Shown here piece after piece: positions 51,787 through 61,193 of a DNA stretch of 64,000 nucleotides; positions within the stretch are counted from its first letter, which is position 1, and each line of letters starts with the position of its first letter. The notes under the pieces were generated by a model that was not told where the DNA came from, did not search any database, and saw only the letters and a list, made by a program, of their open reading frames with translations. This stretch comes from Acetobacteraceae bacterium (lineage in GTDB: Bacteria > Pseudomonadota > Alphaproteobacteria > Acetobacterales > Acetobacteraceae): NCBI GenBank assembly GCA_947475245.1, contig CANJLW010000011.1, positions 53,706-117,705 on the forward strand. The letters are read 5' to 3'. Made by a program: the position numbers and the translations under genes.

Positions 51787-54700
51787 TCACCACGCATCCA
51801 CCCACCCGCGCTTCTTGCCCTCCCGCTTCGCCACCGGCGGCATGGCGCGCAGACCCGCGACAATCCATTTGCGGGTTTCCGCCGGGTCGATCACGTCGTC
51901 GACCTCGTACAGCGACCCGACGTTCAGCGCCTTGCCGCGCTCGTATTCCTCGGCAACCAGCTTCTCATACAGTTTCACGCGTTCCGCCGGGTCCTGGATC
52001 GCGGCAAAGGCGCGTTGGTGGCCGAGCTTGACTTTGCCTTCGAGGCCCATGCCGCCGAACTCACCGGTGGGCCAGGAAATGCAGAAGGCGCCGATCATCA
52101 GGTTGCCGCCGCCCATCGCCTGCGCGCCCAGACCGTAGGCCTTGCGGGTAATGACCATGAACGTCGGAACGGTGACGTTGGCGCCGACCACGTAGGCGCG
52201 GGCGCAGTGACGCACCAGACCGGTCTTTTCCGCCTCCGGCCCAACCATGTTGCCCGGCGTGTCGCACAGATACAGCAGCGGCACGTCGTGCGCGTCACAC
52301 AACTGCATGAAGCGGGCGGCCTTGTCCGCCGCGTCGCTGTCGATGGCGCCGCCCAGATGCAGCGGATTATTGGCGACGATCCCCATCGGCCGCCCCTCGA
52401 TCCGGATCAGCGCGGTGATCATACCGAAGCCGAAACCCTTGCGGATTTCGAGCATCGAGTCGGTGTCGGCCAGCGTGGCGATCAGCGCGCGCATGTCATA
52501 GGCCCGCATGCGGTTTTCCGGCACGGCGTGACGCAACAGGCGTTGATCGGCGCAGGACCAATCCTTTACCCGGCCCTGGAAATAGGACAGGTACTGGCGC
52601 GCGACCCTGGCCCCTTCCCGCTCGTCGGCTACGGCGATATCGACCACGCCGTTGGGGACCTGCACGCTCATCGGCCCAACTTCTTCCGGGCGATAGACGC
52701 CCAGCCCGCCGCCCTCGATCATCGCCGGCCCGGCCATGCCGATGGTGGCGTTGGCGGTGGCGATGATGACGTCGCAGCAACCCAGCAGAACGGCATTGCC
52801 GGCAAAGCAACGACCCGACGCGATGCCCACCACGGGGACCAGGCCGCTCAGCCGCGGAAACTGGTTGAACGTGTCGCTGGTGCCGCCGAGGATCGAGATA
52901 TAGTCGGGATCGCTGCCGCGTCCGCCGCCGCCCTCGGTAAAAATGATGGTCGGAAGCCGCCATTTTTCGGCGAGTTCGTACATCCGATCCTGCTTCTTGT
53001 GGTTCTTCTTGCCCTGCGTGCCGGCCATCACGGTGTAGTCGTAGGCACCGACGACGACGCGGCTGGTATCCTCGGCGAATTGTTCGCCGTTGATATGCGC
53101 GAGCCCCATGACAAAGCCGTCCGCGGGGGATTCGTCGATCAACTGGGCAATCGGCGTGGTGCTGCGTCGGGCGGCGATGGTCAGCGCGCCGTATTCGACG
53201 AAGGAGCCGGGATCGACGAGATCGTCCAGATTCTCCCGCGCCGTGCGTTGGCCGGTCTTGCGCCTACGGGCAACGGCGGCGGGGCGGGCTTCGTCCAGTG
53301 CTTTGGCCTGGCGCGCCATGACCTCAGCAAGGTCGGGACGAATCAGGTCGAGGTCGATGGCCGCCGCCGTCGCGGCGACGCCGCCGACATCGTCGCTTTC
53401 CTCGATGAACAGCAGCGGATGGCCTTCGAACACGGTGTCGCCGGTCGCGACGGTCAATGCGCGCACGACGCCGCCGATCGGGGCCGGAATGTCGTGCTGC
53501 ATCTTCATGGCTTCCATGACCAGCACGGGCTGGCCCATCCGCACCACATCGCCTTCCGCGACGCCGAGGCTGATGATGGTGCCTTGCATCGGGGCCGGCA
53601 CCGGTTTGGTACCGTCCGGCGTATCGATGTCGGAGGCGACGATCGGTTCGGGCGACGGCGCGTCGGCTACGCTACTCGGTGCCTCGTTGCCCTTGCCCAA
53701 CGCGACGATGGCCAAGGGATCGTTGGTTTTCAGGCGGATGCCGGCCGTGCGCGGCGCGTTCTGCGCGGCGGCGGGTTCAAACCACAGGCGCGGGCGCGGT
53801 TCGTGGGTTGCCGCCAGCAGGGTGTCGATGTTTTCCTCGACGAAGCGGGTATGGACCTTCCCGGCCAGCAGTTCGGGGTTCCGCAGCAGGGCTTGCAGGA
53901 ACGCGATGTTGGTGGCTGCGCCGGAAACGCGGAATTCCGCCAGAGCGCGTGACGAACGGGCCGCAACGTCGCTCAACCGGCCCGACGACGCGGTGACGAT
54001 GATTTTCGCCATCAACGAGTCATAGGCGGGGTTGGTGCGATACCCGGCATAGCCGTAGCCATCGACGCGGATGCCCGCGCCGCTGGGCGGCTCATACGCA
54101 GTCAGCACGCCTCCGGCGGGCTTGGCGTTGCCGTCGGGGGTCATCGTTTCCAGGTTAACACGCGATTGCATGCTGATGCCGCGCGGCGCGGGGATGTCCG
54201 CCTGGGTCAGGCCGATTTCGACCAATGTCGCCCCGGCGGCGATACGCAACTGCGCCTCCACCAGATCGACGCCGGTGATCTCCTCGGTCACGGTATGCTC
54301 GACCTGCAGGCGGGCATTGGCTTCGATGAAGGCAATTTCGGCCGTATCGGAGCTATCGTCGGCGTCGACCAGGAATTCGAACGTGCCGGCGTTACGATAA
54401 CGCGCGGCGGCGGCGAGTTTCACGGCGGCGTCAAGCAGCCGAACACGTACGCCGGGGGCAAGATTAGGGGCAGGCGCGATCTCGATCAGCTTCTGCCGTT
54501 GGCGCTGGACACTGCACTCACGTTCCCACAAATGCGTGACGGCACCGGTGCCGTCGCCCAGCACCTGCACCTCGATATGGCGCGCTTTCGGGAACAGCCG
54601 TTCGACGTAGACATCCCCGTTCCCAAACGCCGCCAGCGCCTCCGCCCTGCACCGTTCGAACGCCGCCGGAAGGTCGGCGATTGCGTGGACAGGGCGCATG

Positions 54701-55203
54701 CCGCGCCCGCCGCCGCCCGCGACCGCCTTGACCATCACGGCCGCGCCCTGTCCCAGACCTTCCATGAATACCCGCGCCGTCGCCAGATCGGTGGCGCCCG
54801 CGGTGCCGGGAACCAGGGGAACGCCGCAATGTTCGGCAAAGGCGCGCGCCGCGCCCTTGTCGCCAAACAGGTCGAGTGAGTCCGGGGTCGGTCCGACGAA
54901 GATCAATCCCGCCGCCGAACAGGCGCGGGCAAAGGCGGCGTTTTCCGCCAGAAACCCGTATCCGGGATGGACCGCGTCGCAGCCCGCCGCCAGCGCCGCC
55001 GCGATCAACCCGGCACCGTCGAGGTATGCGGCGACGCCGCGCCCCTTGAGCACGCGCTGTTCATCCGTCCGGCGGGTGTACAGCGACGTCCCGTCGTCCT
55101 CGGCATGAACAGCGACCGTGGCGATACCCATCGCCGCCGCGCTGCGCGCGACGCGGATGGCGATCTCGCCGCGATTGGCGATCAGGAGTTTCGTAATCGG
55201 CAT
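51787..55203 (-). CDS. Single-chain acyl-CoA carboxylase (BC-BCCP-CT fusion)
   Basis: 1138 residues with three parts in order. Biotin carboxylase, about 1-445 (KLLIANRGEIAIRVARSA, KAVAGGGGRGMRPV for ATP, RLQVEHTVTEE). Biotin carrier, about 530-605, with the biotinylated Lys567 in EAMKMQHD. Carboxyltransferase, about 620-1138, with both acyl-CoA halves (QGKKNHKKQDRMYE, ASGRCFAGNAVLLG and GLGAQAMGGGN). Most bacteria have separate subunits; one-chain forms such as mycobacterial LCC make homohexamers and take a wide range of acyl-CoAs. Substrate is not told by sequence. Confidence 0.93.
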   Translation of the reverse strand: MPITKLLIANRGEIAIRVARSAAAMGIATVAVHAEDDGTSLYTRRTDEQRVLKGRGVAAYLDGAGLIAAALAAGCDAVHPGYGFLAENAAFARACSAAGLIFVGPTPDSLDLFGDKGAARAFAEHCGVPLVPGTAGATDLATARVFMEGLGQGAAVMVKAVAGGGGRGMRPVHAIADLPAAFERCRAEALAAFGNGDVYVERLFPKARHIEVQVLGDGTGAVTHLWERECSVQRQRQKLIEIAPAPNLAPGVRVRLLDAAVKLAAAARYRNAGTFEFLVDADDSSDTAEIAFIEANARLQVEHTVTEEITGVDLVEAQLRIAAGATLVEIGLTQADIPAPRGISMQSRVNLETMTPDGNAKPAGGVLTAYEPPSGAGIRVDGYGYAGYRTNPAYDSLMAKIIVTASSGRLSDVAARSSRALAEFRVSGAATNIAFLQALLRNPELLAGKVHTRFVEENIDTLLAATHEPRPRLWFEPAAAQNAPRTAGIRLKTNDPLAIVALGKGNEAPSSVADAPSPEPIVASDIDTPDGTKPVPAPMQGTIISLGVAEGDVVRMGQPVLVMEAMKMQHDIPAPIGGVVRALTVATGDTVFEGHPLLFIEESDDVGGVAATAAAIDLDLIRPDLAEVMARQAKALDEARPAAVARRRKTGQRTARENLDDLVDPGSFVEYGALTIAARRSTTPIAQLIDESPADGFVMGLAHINGEQFAEDTSRVVVGAYDYTVMAGTQGKKNHKKQDRMYELAEKWRLPTIIFTEGGGGRGSDPDYISILGGTSDTFNQFPRLSGLVPVVGIASGRCFAGNAVLLGCCDVIIATANATIGMAGPAMIEGGGLGVYRPEEVGPMSVQVPNGVVDIAVADEREGARVARQYLSYFQGRVKDWSCADQRLLRHAVPENRMRAYDMRALIATLADTDSMLEIRKGFGFGMITALIRIEGRPMGIVANNPLHLGGAIDSDAADKAARFMQLCDAHDVPLLYLCDTPGNMVGPEAEKTGLVRHCARAYVVGANVTVPTFMVITRKAYGLGAQAMGGGNLMIGAFCISWPTGEFGGMGLEGKVKLGHQRAFAAIQDPAERVKLYEKLVAEEYERGKALNVGSLYEVDDVIDPAETRKWIVAGLRAMPPVAKREGKKRGWVDAW

Positions 55204-55227
55204 CGACGGGCATTCCCTTAAATGGAT

Positions 55228-55257
55228 GTCCCGGCGGGCAAGCAGACCCGCCGGGAC
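55228..55257 (-). terminator. Hairpin between the carboxylase and a family-5 binding protein gene
   Basis: GTCCCGGCGGG (55228-55238), loop of eight, CCCGCCGGGAC (55247-55257): a perfect 11-bp stem, 25 bp after the stop of the upstream gene (55282). A weak ATTTAA follows on the minus strand. Confidence 0.5.
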
Positions 55258-55281
55258 GGTCGTGATGGTAAGGCAGAGGCG

Positions 55282-56880
55282 TTAGCGGTCGAGCCAGACG
55301 TCTTCCATCCGCCAGCCGTTGAAGATGCTGTTGACCATGATCGTCATGTTCTTCAGCTCCGGCCGCCAGCAGGTGCCGCCGCGCAGGTAGTAGATCATCG
55401 GCCGCACGGCCTCATCCGTCAGCTTGCGATCGATTTCCCACGCAATCGACTTACGCTTGACCTGATCGGCTTCCATGGACTGCTTCAGCACCAGGGCGTC
55501 GATGTCCTTGTTGCAGTAGTCCATATAAGTGCGAGAACCGCAGACATAGTTCTCGGGATAGTTCTGATCGGGATCGTCCACCCCGTTCCCCACCTGGCTC
55601 AACGCCATCTGGTATTCGCGGCGGATCAACTTCGGCACCCAGATCGCGGTTTCCACCACGTCGAGTTCGCCGTCGATGAAGATTTCCTTCAACTGGCTGA
55701 TCAGAATGATCGCGGAATCGCGATAGGTCGGGATGTTGCGGGTGGAGAGCTTCACCTTCAGCCGCTTATCCGGCCCATAGCCGCGCGCCGACATGATCGC
55801 GCGGGCCTTTTCACGGCTTTTCTCGACGTCGGGATCGTAGCCGGGCAGCGTCCGCTGGACCTCCGCCGGCATGCCCCAACGCCCCTCCGGCAGCGGCTGC
55901 ATCGCGGTGCCGATATCGCCCTGCCCTTCCGTTTGAATATCCACAAACGCCTTACGATCCAACGCCATCGCAACCGCTCGGCGTACATCCAGATCGTCGA
56001 ACGGCGCCACCGGGTTCATCAGGATATTTGCCGCGACGTTCATGGGCGAAATGTCGCAGACCGCGTCCGGCATTTGCGACTTCACGTCCTTGACCAGCGG
56101 CACGGTGATTTCGTACGGAAAGGTCATGTCGAACTTGCCCGCCGCGAACGCCAAAATCGCGGTCGAACGATTGGGAATGATCGTCCACTCGATCCCGTCC
56201 AGATACGGCAGTCCCGGCTTCCAGTAGTTCGGGTTGCGGACCACGCGGATGACCTGATTGGCCTTGTATTCCACGAATTTGAACGGACCCGTGCCGATCG
56301 GAGCCTGCCGCATGTCGCGCGGCGACACATGGCACGGATAGACCGGCGTAAAGCCCGACGCGAGCAGCGCCATCAGTCCGGGCTGCGGCCGCTTCAGGTT
56401 GAACACCGCTTCATGCGTGCCGTTGGCGACGACGCTCGCGACGTTCTCGTACCAGCCCTTGCGGAAATTGAGCTTGAAGTTCTCTTTCGCCGTACCGGCC
56501 AGTAAATCCCAGGTGCACTTCACATCGGCGGCGGTAAACGGCTTGCCGTCGTGCCAGGTGACGCCTTCGCGCAGCGCGAAGGTCAGTTGCTTGCCGTCCT
56601 CGCTCCATTTCCAGCTTTTGGCGAGTTCCGGAACGATCCCGTCCAGGCTGTTCTGCGGCTTGTGCTGGTCGAAGATCACCAGATTGTTGAAAACGCCCAT
56701 CACCGGCGCAACGACCGAAATGGTGCCTTCTTCGTGGATCGACATGCTGCTGGGGCTGTCGCGATGGGTGACGCGCAAGGTGCCGCCCTGCTTCTGCGCC
56801 AGCGCCGGCGCGACGCATATCGCGCCGCACAGCAGCGCCCCGGCCACGACGGCTCGGATCCATGCGGTAATGGGCATCAT
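55282..56880 (-). CDS. ABC transporter substrate-binding protein, family 5 (peptide/nickel type)
   Basis: 532 residues starting at the second of two ATGs preceded by GGGAGGAAA. Signal peptide about 1-27 (AVVAGALLCGAICVAPALA). Family 5 fold: GGTLRVTHRDSPSSM, FALREGVTWHDGKPFTAADV, GPFKFVEYKANQ, DVRRAVAMALDR. No permease or ATPase beside it, so ligand supply to a transporter is unclear. Confidence 0.9.
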   Translation of the reverse strand: MMPITAWIRAVVAGALLCGAICVAPALAQKQGGTLRVTHRDSPSSMSIHEEGTISVVAPVMGVFNNLVIFDQHKPQNSLDGIVPELAKSWKWSEDGKQLTFALREGVTWHDGKPFTAADVKCTWDLLAGTAKENFKLNFRKGWYENVASVVANGTHEAVFNLKRPQPGLMALLASGFTPVYPCHVSPRDMRQAPIGTGPFKFVEYKANQVIRVVRNPNYWKPGLPYLDGIEWTIIPNRSTAILAFAAGKFDMTFPYEITVPLVKDVKSQMPDAVCDISPMNVAANILMNPVAPFDDLDVRRAVAMALDRKAFVDIQTEGQGDIGTAMQPLPEGRWGMPAEVQRTLPGYDPDVEKSREKARAIMSARGYGPDKRLKVKLSTRNIPTYRDSAIILISQLKEIFIDGELDVVETAIWVPKLIRREYQMALSQVGNGVDDPDQNYPENYVCGSRTYMDYCNKDIDALVLKQSMEADQVKRKSIAWEIDRKLTDEAVRPMIYYLRGGTCWRPELKNMTIMVNSIFNGWRMEDVWLDR

Positions 56881-57047
56881 TGTTGTTTCCTCCCTCTGGC
56901 GCGGGCGTTCGTTGCGCCGGTTTTGCACAGCATGCCCGGATCGGCGCGCCGCGTCATCCCATCCGACACGCCCGTCAGGCGATTGGCGGTTGGCGGCACC
57001 GTCGAGAACGCGTTAAGCGAACCGGCAATCGGAGAGAGGCTGAAACG

Positions 57048-57836
57048 ATGAGCCGAGCGCTGGATGAACGGCACGGGTTTGCGATCGAATTGGCGCGGGA
57101 AGCCGGTGCGCTGGCATCGGATTATCGCCGTCGGTTGGGCGCGTTGGAGGCCAAGCAACCGATGGACTATGCGACGGAGGCCGATCATGCAGTCGAAGCG
57201 CTGATCCGCCACCGGATCGGCGCGCGCTTCGGCGACGCGGTGATCGGCGAGGAAGACGGCGGCGATCCCGCCGACCTCGTCTGGGTGGTCGATCCGATCG
57301 ACGGTACAATCAATTACATTCACGGCACACCGCGCTGGTGCGTTTCCATCGCGTTGCTGGCCGGCGGGGAAATCGAAAGCGGCGTCATCATCGCCCCCGA
57401 CGAAAATCGCCTGTTCGCCGCTCGTCGTGGCCAGGGCGCATTTCTGAACGATGCCCCCATGCGGGTCAGCGGATTGAGGCACGGCGCGTCCCCGGTCGTC
57501 GAGATCGGCTGGTCGCCCCGACGAACGATCGCCCAGTACGGCGCGGCCATTCAGGCGCTGATCGCCGACGGGATCGAATTCCGGCGTCTTGGATCGGGCG
57601 CGCTGGGAATCGCCGATACCGCCGCCGGCCTGAACGACGGCTATATGGAACTGCACATCAATGCCTGGGACATTCTGGCGGGGATCGTGCTGGTTCGCGA
57701 AGCCGGTGGATGGACGAACGACTTCCTGACCGACAACGGGTTGACGCAAGGCAACCCGATCCTGGCCTGCACGCCGGAAATCGCGGAGCGCATCGCAAAC
57801 GCGGCGTCGTTGCGCGACCTGTGGACCGGCGGATAA
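57048..57836 (+). CDS. Inositol monophosphatase-family enzyme
   Basis: 262 residues. Metal site motifs GEEDGGDP, VVDPIDGTINYIHG and the C-terminal NAWDILAGIVLVREAGG are all intact. Family acts on inositol-1-phosphate, histidinol phosphate or related sugars; substrate cannot be told. It precedes an SDR gene by 45 bp on the same strand. Confidence 0.88.
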   Translation: MSRALDERHGFAIELAREAGALASDYRRRLGALEAKQPMDYATEADHAVEALIRHRIGARFGDAVIGEEDGGDPADLVWVVDPIDGTINYIHGTPRWCVSIALLAGGEIESGVIIAPDENRLFAARRGQGAFLNDAPMRVSGLRHGASPVVEIGWSPRRTIAQYGAAIQALIADGIEFRRLGSGALGIADTAAGLNDGYMELHINAWDILAGIVLVREAGGWTNDFLTDNGLTQGNPILACTPEIAERIANAASLRDLWTGG

Positions 57837-57881
57837 GCTGCAACCGGGTGGTCAACGGGCCACGAAACGGAGGAAACAACA

Positions 57882-58625
57882 ATGGGTCGTTTGGCCGGAC
57901 GCAGGATCATCATCACAGGCGGTGCATCGGGTATCGGGCGCGCCACCGCGCGCCTGTTCCGCGCGGAAGGCGCGACGGTCGCGATCCTCGATCGCTCGGA
58001 TAATGCCGCGAAGTCCGTCGCGGACGAGATCGGCGCCGTTGCGTTCGGCTGCGATGTCTCCGATCCGGCATCGGTCGCCGCAGCGGTCAATGGCGCGGCG
58101 GAAGCGATGGGCGGGCTGGACGGCGTCGTCAACGCGGCGGGCATCCTGGCCGAGACCGGCATCGCCGACACCAGCGCGGAAGTCTTTTCCCGCACGCTCG
58201 CCGTCAATCTGACCGGCACGTTTCTGGTGATTCAGGCCGCCGCGCCGCTGATGCAGAAGGAAGGCAAGGGCACGATCGTCAACATCGCGTCCGGCGTCGG
58301 ACTGATGCCGACGGGTCCGGGCAGCATCGCCTATGTCGCGTCCAAGGGCGGCGTGATCGCGCTGACGAAGTCCGCGTCGATGGAGTTGGCTCCGGCCGTT
58401 CGCGTCAATTCGGTCTGCCCCGGCGCGGTGGAAACCGCGATGACCGCCGGCCATATCCGCACCGCCGCCGGCGATCCGAACCCCGCGATCACCGCGCGCT
58501 ATGCCCTGGGGCGGCACGCGCAGCCGGAAGAACTGGCCGCGGCGATCCTGTTCCTGACGTCCGACGAATCGTCGTTCATGACCGGAATCGCGTTGCCGGT
58601 CGACGGCGGACGGACGTTCCACTGA
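57882..58625 (+). CDS. Short-chain dehydrogenase/reductase
   Basis: 247 residues. Rossmann motif GGASGIGRATA, NAAG, and the catalytic YVASKGG (Tyr-x3-Lys). C-terminal MTGIALPVDGGRTFH is normal. Start follows CGGAGGAAAC. Substrate unknown. Ends just before a strong hairpin terminator. Confidence 0.92.
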   Translation: MGRLAGRRIIITGGASGIGRATARLFRAEGATVAILDRSDNAAKSVADEIGAVAFGCDVSDPASVAAAVNGAAEAMGGLDGVVNAAGILAETGIADTSAEVFSRTLAVNLTGTFLVIQAAAPLMQKEGKGTIVNIASGVGLMPTGPGSIAYVASKGGVIALTKSASMELAPAVRVNSVCPGAVETAMTAGHIRTAAGDPNPAITARYALGRHAQPEELAAAILFLTSDESSFMTGIALPVDGGRTFH

Positions 58626-58630
58626 CGGGC

Positions 58631-58675
58631 GCGCGGGCGGGGGCAGCGTAAACGCCCCCGCCCGCGCAGACTTTT
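58631..58675 (+). terminator. Strong rho-independent terminator after the SDR gene
   Basis: A perfect 14-bp GC stem (58631-58644 with 58654-58667, nine-base loop) followed by AGACTTTT. Located six bases past the SDR stop, facing the next SDR gene's end. Confidence 0.85.
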
Positions 58676-59441
58676 ACGCCGCGTAGTAGCCGCCATCGAC
58701 GACATGCGATGCGCCGGTCATGAACGACGCCTTGTCGGAGCACATCCACACCACCGCCTCGGCGATTTCTTCCGGCAAGCCCATGCGGTGCATCGGCACC
58801 TTCGCCATCAGCGCGTCATAGCGGCTGCGCACGGTCTCCTCGGTCATCGGCGTCGTGATGTAGCCGGGGTTGACGCAGTTCACGCGGATATTGTCGCGCG
58901 CATATTCCATCGCCGCCGTCTTGGTCAGGCCGACGACGCCGTGCTTGGCGGCGACATAATGCGACGAAGTCGGCAAACCGATCAGCCCGGCGACGGAGGC
59001 GGTGTTGACGATTGCGCCGCCGCCCTGCGCCAGCATCTGGATCAGTTCGTGCTTCATGCACAAGAACACGCCGGTCAGGTTGATTTCCAGCATGCCGTCG
59101 AAGCTCGCGCGCGCCATTTCGTGCAAACGCTGGCCGCGCGGGCCGACCACGCCGCCGCCGATGCCCGCATTATTGAACGCACAATCGACCCGCCCGAATG
59201 CCGCAACGGTGCGCGCGACCATGGACGCGACATTATCCTCGTTCGCGACATCGCCGCCGATCGCGATCGCCTGACCGCCCGCCGCGTTGATCAGCGCGAC
59301 GGTTTCCGCGGATCGTTCTTCCGTCCGATCCGCCACCGCGACGCGCGCGCCTTCCCGCGCCATCGCCAGCGCCGTGGCGCGACCGATGCCCGAAGCGCCG
59401 CCGGTGACCAAGGCGGCCTTACCCGCGAGAATACCTGTCAT
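58674..59441 (-). CDS. Short-chain dehydrogenase/reductase
   Basis: 255 residues. GGASGIGRATALAMAREGARV, NNAGIGGG, catalytic Ser-Tyr-Lys (VNTASVAG and HYVAAKHG). GAG-rich ribosome site (GGAGGAA) before the ATG. It is upstream of nothing on its strand and 28 bp after the family-5 binding protein gene, so likely cotranscribed with it. Confidence 0.92.
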   Translation of the reverse strand: MTGILAGKAALVTGGASGIGRATALAMAREGARVAVADRTEERSAETVALINAAGGQAIAIGGDVANEDNVASMVARTVAAFGRVDCAFNNAGIGGGVVGPRGQRLHEMARASFDGMLEINLTGVFLCMKHELIQMLAQGGGAIVNTASVAGLIGLPTSSHYVAAKHGVVGLTKTAAMEYARDNIRVNCVNPGYITTPMTEETVRSRYDALMAKVPMHRMGLPEEIAEAVVWMCSDKASFMTGASHVVDGGYYAA

Positions 59442-59469
59442 GAATGTTCCTCCTGCCTGTTACGCTCGG

Positions 59470-61038
59470 CTATTTGCAGCCGGCGCCAATCTTTACGTCA
59501 TTAAACCGATCGTCGCCCATCGACAGAAACGGCGTCAGACCGTGAATACACCCCGGACGATAGGCGTAGACATTGGATCGGATCATGAACGGCATGATCG
59601 CGGCATGCTCCACGCCCAGGCGCCCGGCCCGGCGCAGCACCTTCAATCGTTCCGGGTCGTCCGGCAGCATGCCGCGCGCCTTGGCCAGCAGCGCGTCGAT
59701 TTCCGGCGTGGCGGCGTCAAACGGGCTGTACGTGCCACGGCTGCCCACCAGTTCCTGAAACGTCTGCAACGGATCGGCGCGTCCGCCCCATCGCGCCAGC
59801 AGGATATCGGCGCGATACGGCGGGCGCACGAACTGGCTGAACTGGGACGCATCGACGACATCGAACTTCACCCGAATATTCGCTTCCGCGAACATCGCCT
59901 GCAGCGCTTCGGAGTATGCCCGGTATTCCGAGGTGTTCAGCAGCATCTGGCTGAGGTCCAGACCGTCTTTGTAGCCGGCCTCCGCCAGCAGGGCTTTCGC
60001 CTTTTTCGGATCGTACGGATACATCGCGTCGAGCGCCGGGTCGGTCACCGGCGAGCTGGGCGCGAACATCTGCACCGACGGCTTGCCGCTGCCGAAGCTT
60101 AATGCCTCGGCCATCGCGGATCGGTCGATCGCGTGCATCATCGCCTGACGCACCTTCAGGTTCTTCAGGCTGTCGCGGGAAAGATTGACGTAGAATCCCC
60201 AAAAGCCGTTTTTCTCGTTGATCTGTGTCGTCAGGCCCGCGCCCTTGGCCTCCGGTATCTGACGCGGGTCGATCATCGCCACCGTTGCCTGACCGGAGCG
60301 TACGGCGTTCAGCCGAGCGCGACCGTCGGGGACATAGTGGTGTTCGAAGGTGGCGGGGCGATCGCCGGTGCCGCCCCAGTATTCGTCGTTCCGAACCAGA
60401 ATGGTCTTGACGTTGGACTGGAACGACCGCAGCCGGAACGGGCCGGAGCCGATCGGCGTGTAAGTCGCGCCGAACGCGTCACCGGCCCAGGATGCCGGAG
60501 AGGCCATCATCCCGGCGATGCCCCCCAGAAAATAAGGCAATTGCCCGCTGGGTTGCTTCTGATTGATCCGGACTTGCAGCGGGCCGAGTTCTTCGACGGA
60601 TTCAATCGAACCAACGGCTTCCAGCATCGTGCCGCTGACACGCCGCCCCAGGCCGATGTTGCGTTCCAGGTTTTTCTTGACCAAACCCGCGGTCAACATC
60701 GTGCCGTCGTGCAGCTTCACATTGGCGCGCAGGGTGAAGGTAAAGGACTTCAGATCGGGGGACGCCGACCAGGATTCCGCCAGCCCCGGCGTTGTATTGC
60801 CGGCGTCGTCGAGCCTGACGATCGTATCGAACAGGCCCAGGAACACTTCCTGGGAGAAGCTGCTGCCGCTCTGCGGTTCGGCGGGATCGAGCGTTTCGTT
60901 GCCCGCCGCGTCGAAAAACACCAACGACGCGTTTGGATTGAACGTCTGCGCCCGCGCGCCCGCGCCCAGGCCCAGCAGAACCGCCGACGTCAGCAGCAGC
61001 GATCGCGCCGTGGAAATTGCCTTTTGGTGCTTTTTCAT
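59470..61038 (-). CDS. ABC transporter substrate-binding protein, family 5
   Basis: 522 residues with a signal peptide (about 1-30, SLLLTSAVLLGLGAGARA). Family 5 fold: PGLAESWSASPDLKSFTFTLRANVKLHDG, GPFRLRSFQSNVK, LKNLKVRQAMMHAIDRSA. No permease next to it; the other family-5 protein here (55282) is only distantly alike. Probably cotranscribed with the SDR downstream. Confidence 0.9.
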   Translation of the reverse strand: MKKHQKAISTARSLLLTSAVLLGLGAGARAQTFNPNASLVFFDAAGNETLDPAEPQSGSSFSQEVFLGLFDTIVRLDDAGNTTPGLAESWSASPDLKSFTFTLRANVKLHDGTMLTAGLVKKNLERNIGLGRRVSGTMLEAVGSIESVEELGPLQVRINQKQPSGQLPYFLGGIAGMMASPASWAGDAFGATYTPIGSGPFRLRSFQSNVKTILVRNDEYWGGTGDRPATFEHHYVPDGRARLNAVRSGQATVAMIDPRQIPEAKGAGLTTQINEKNGFWGFYVNLSRDSLKNLKVRQAMMHAIDRSAMAEALSFGSGKPSVQMFAPSSPVTDPALDAMYPYDPKKAKALLAEAGYKDGLDLSQMLLNTSEYRAYSEALQAMFAEANIRVKFDVVDASQFSQFVRPPYRADILLARWGGRADPLQTFQELVGSRGTYSPFDAATPEIDALLAKARGMLPDDPERLKVLRRAGRLGVEHAAIMPFMIRSNVYAYRPGCIHGLTPFLSMGDDRFNDVKIGAGCK

Positions 61039-61193
61039 GGTCGCTTCCCCGTATTATATTCCTGTCAGTCTGCATCGGTTTCCGCCGCGCGGGAAGGCTC
61101 GGCGCGGTTGCGCCAATACGGCGATCGTCGAATACTGACAGCGTGAGACAGAGCCGATGCGCACCTGCAACCCACGCTTATGGAGGAAACACG

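Noticed and set aside
52015..53952. 645-codon plus-strand open frame
   Set aside because: Antisense to the well-supported carboxylase gene; an effect of high GC codon bias.
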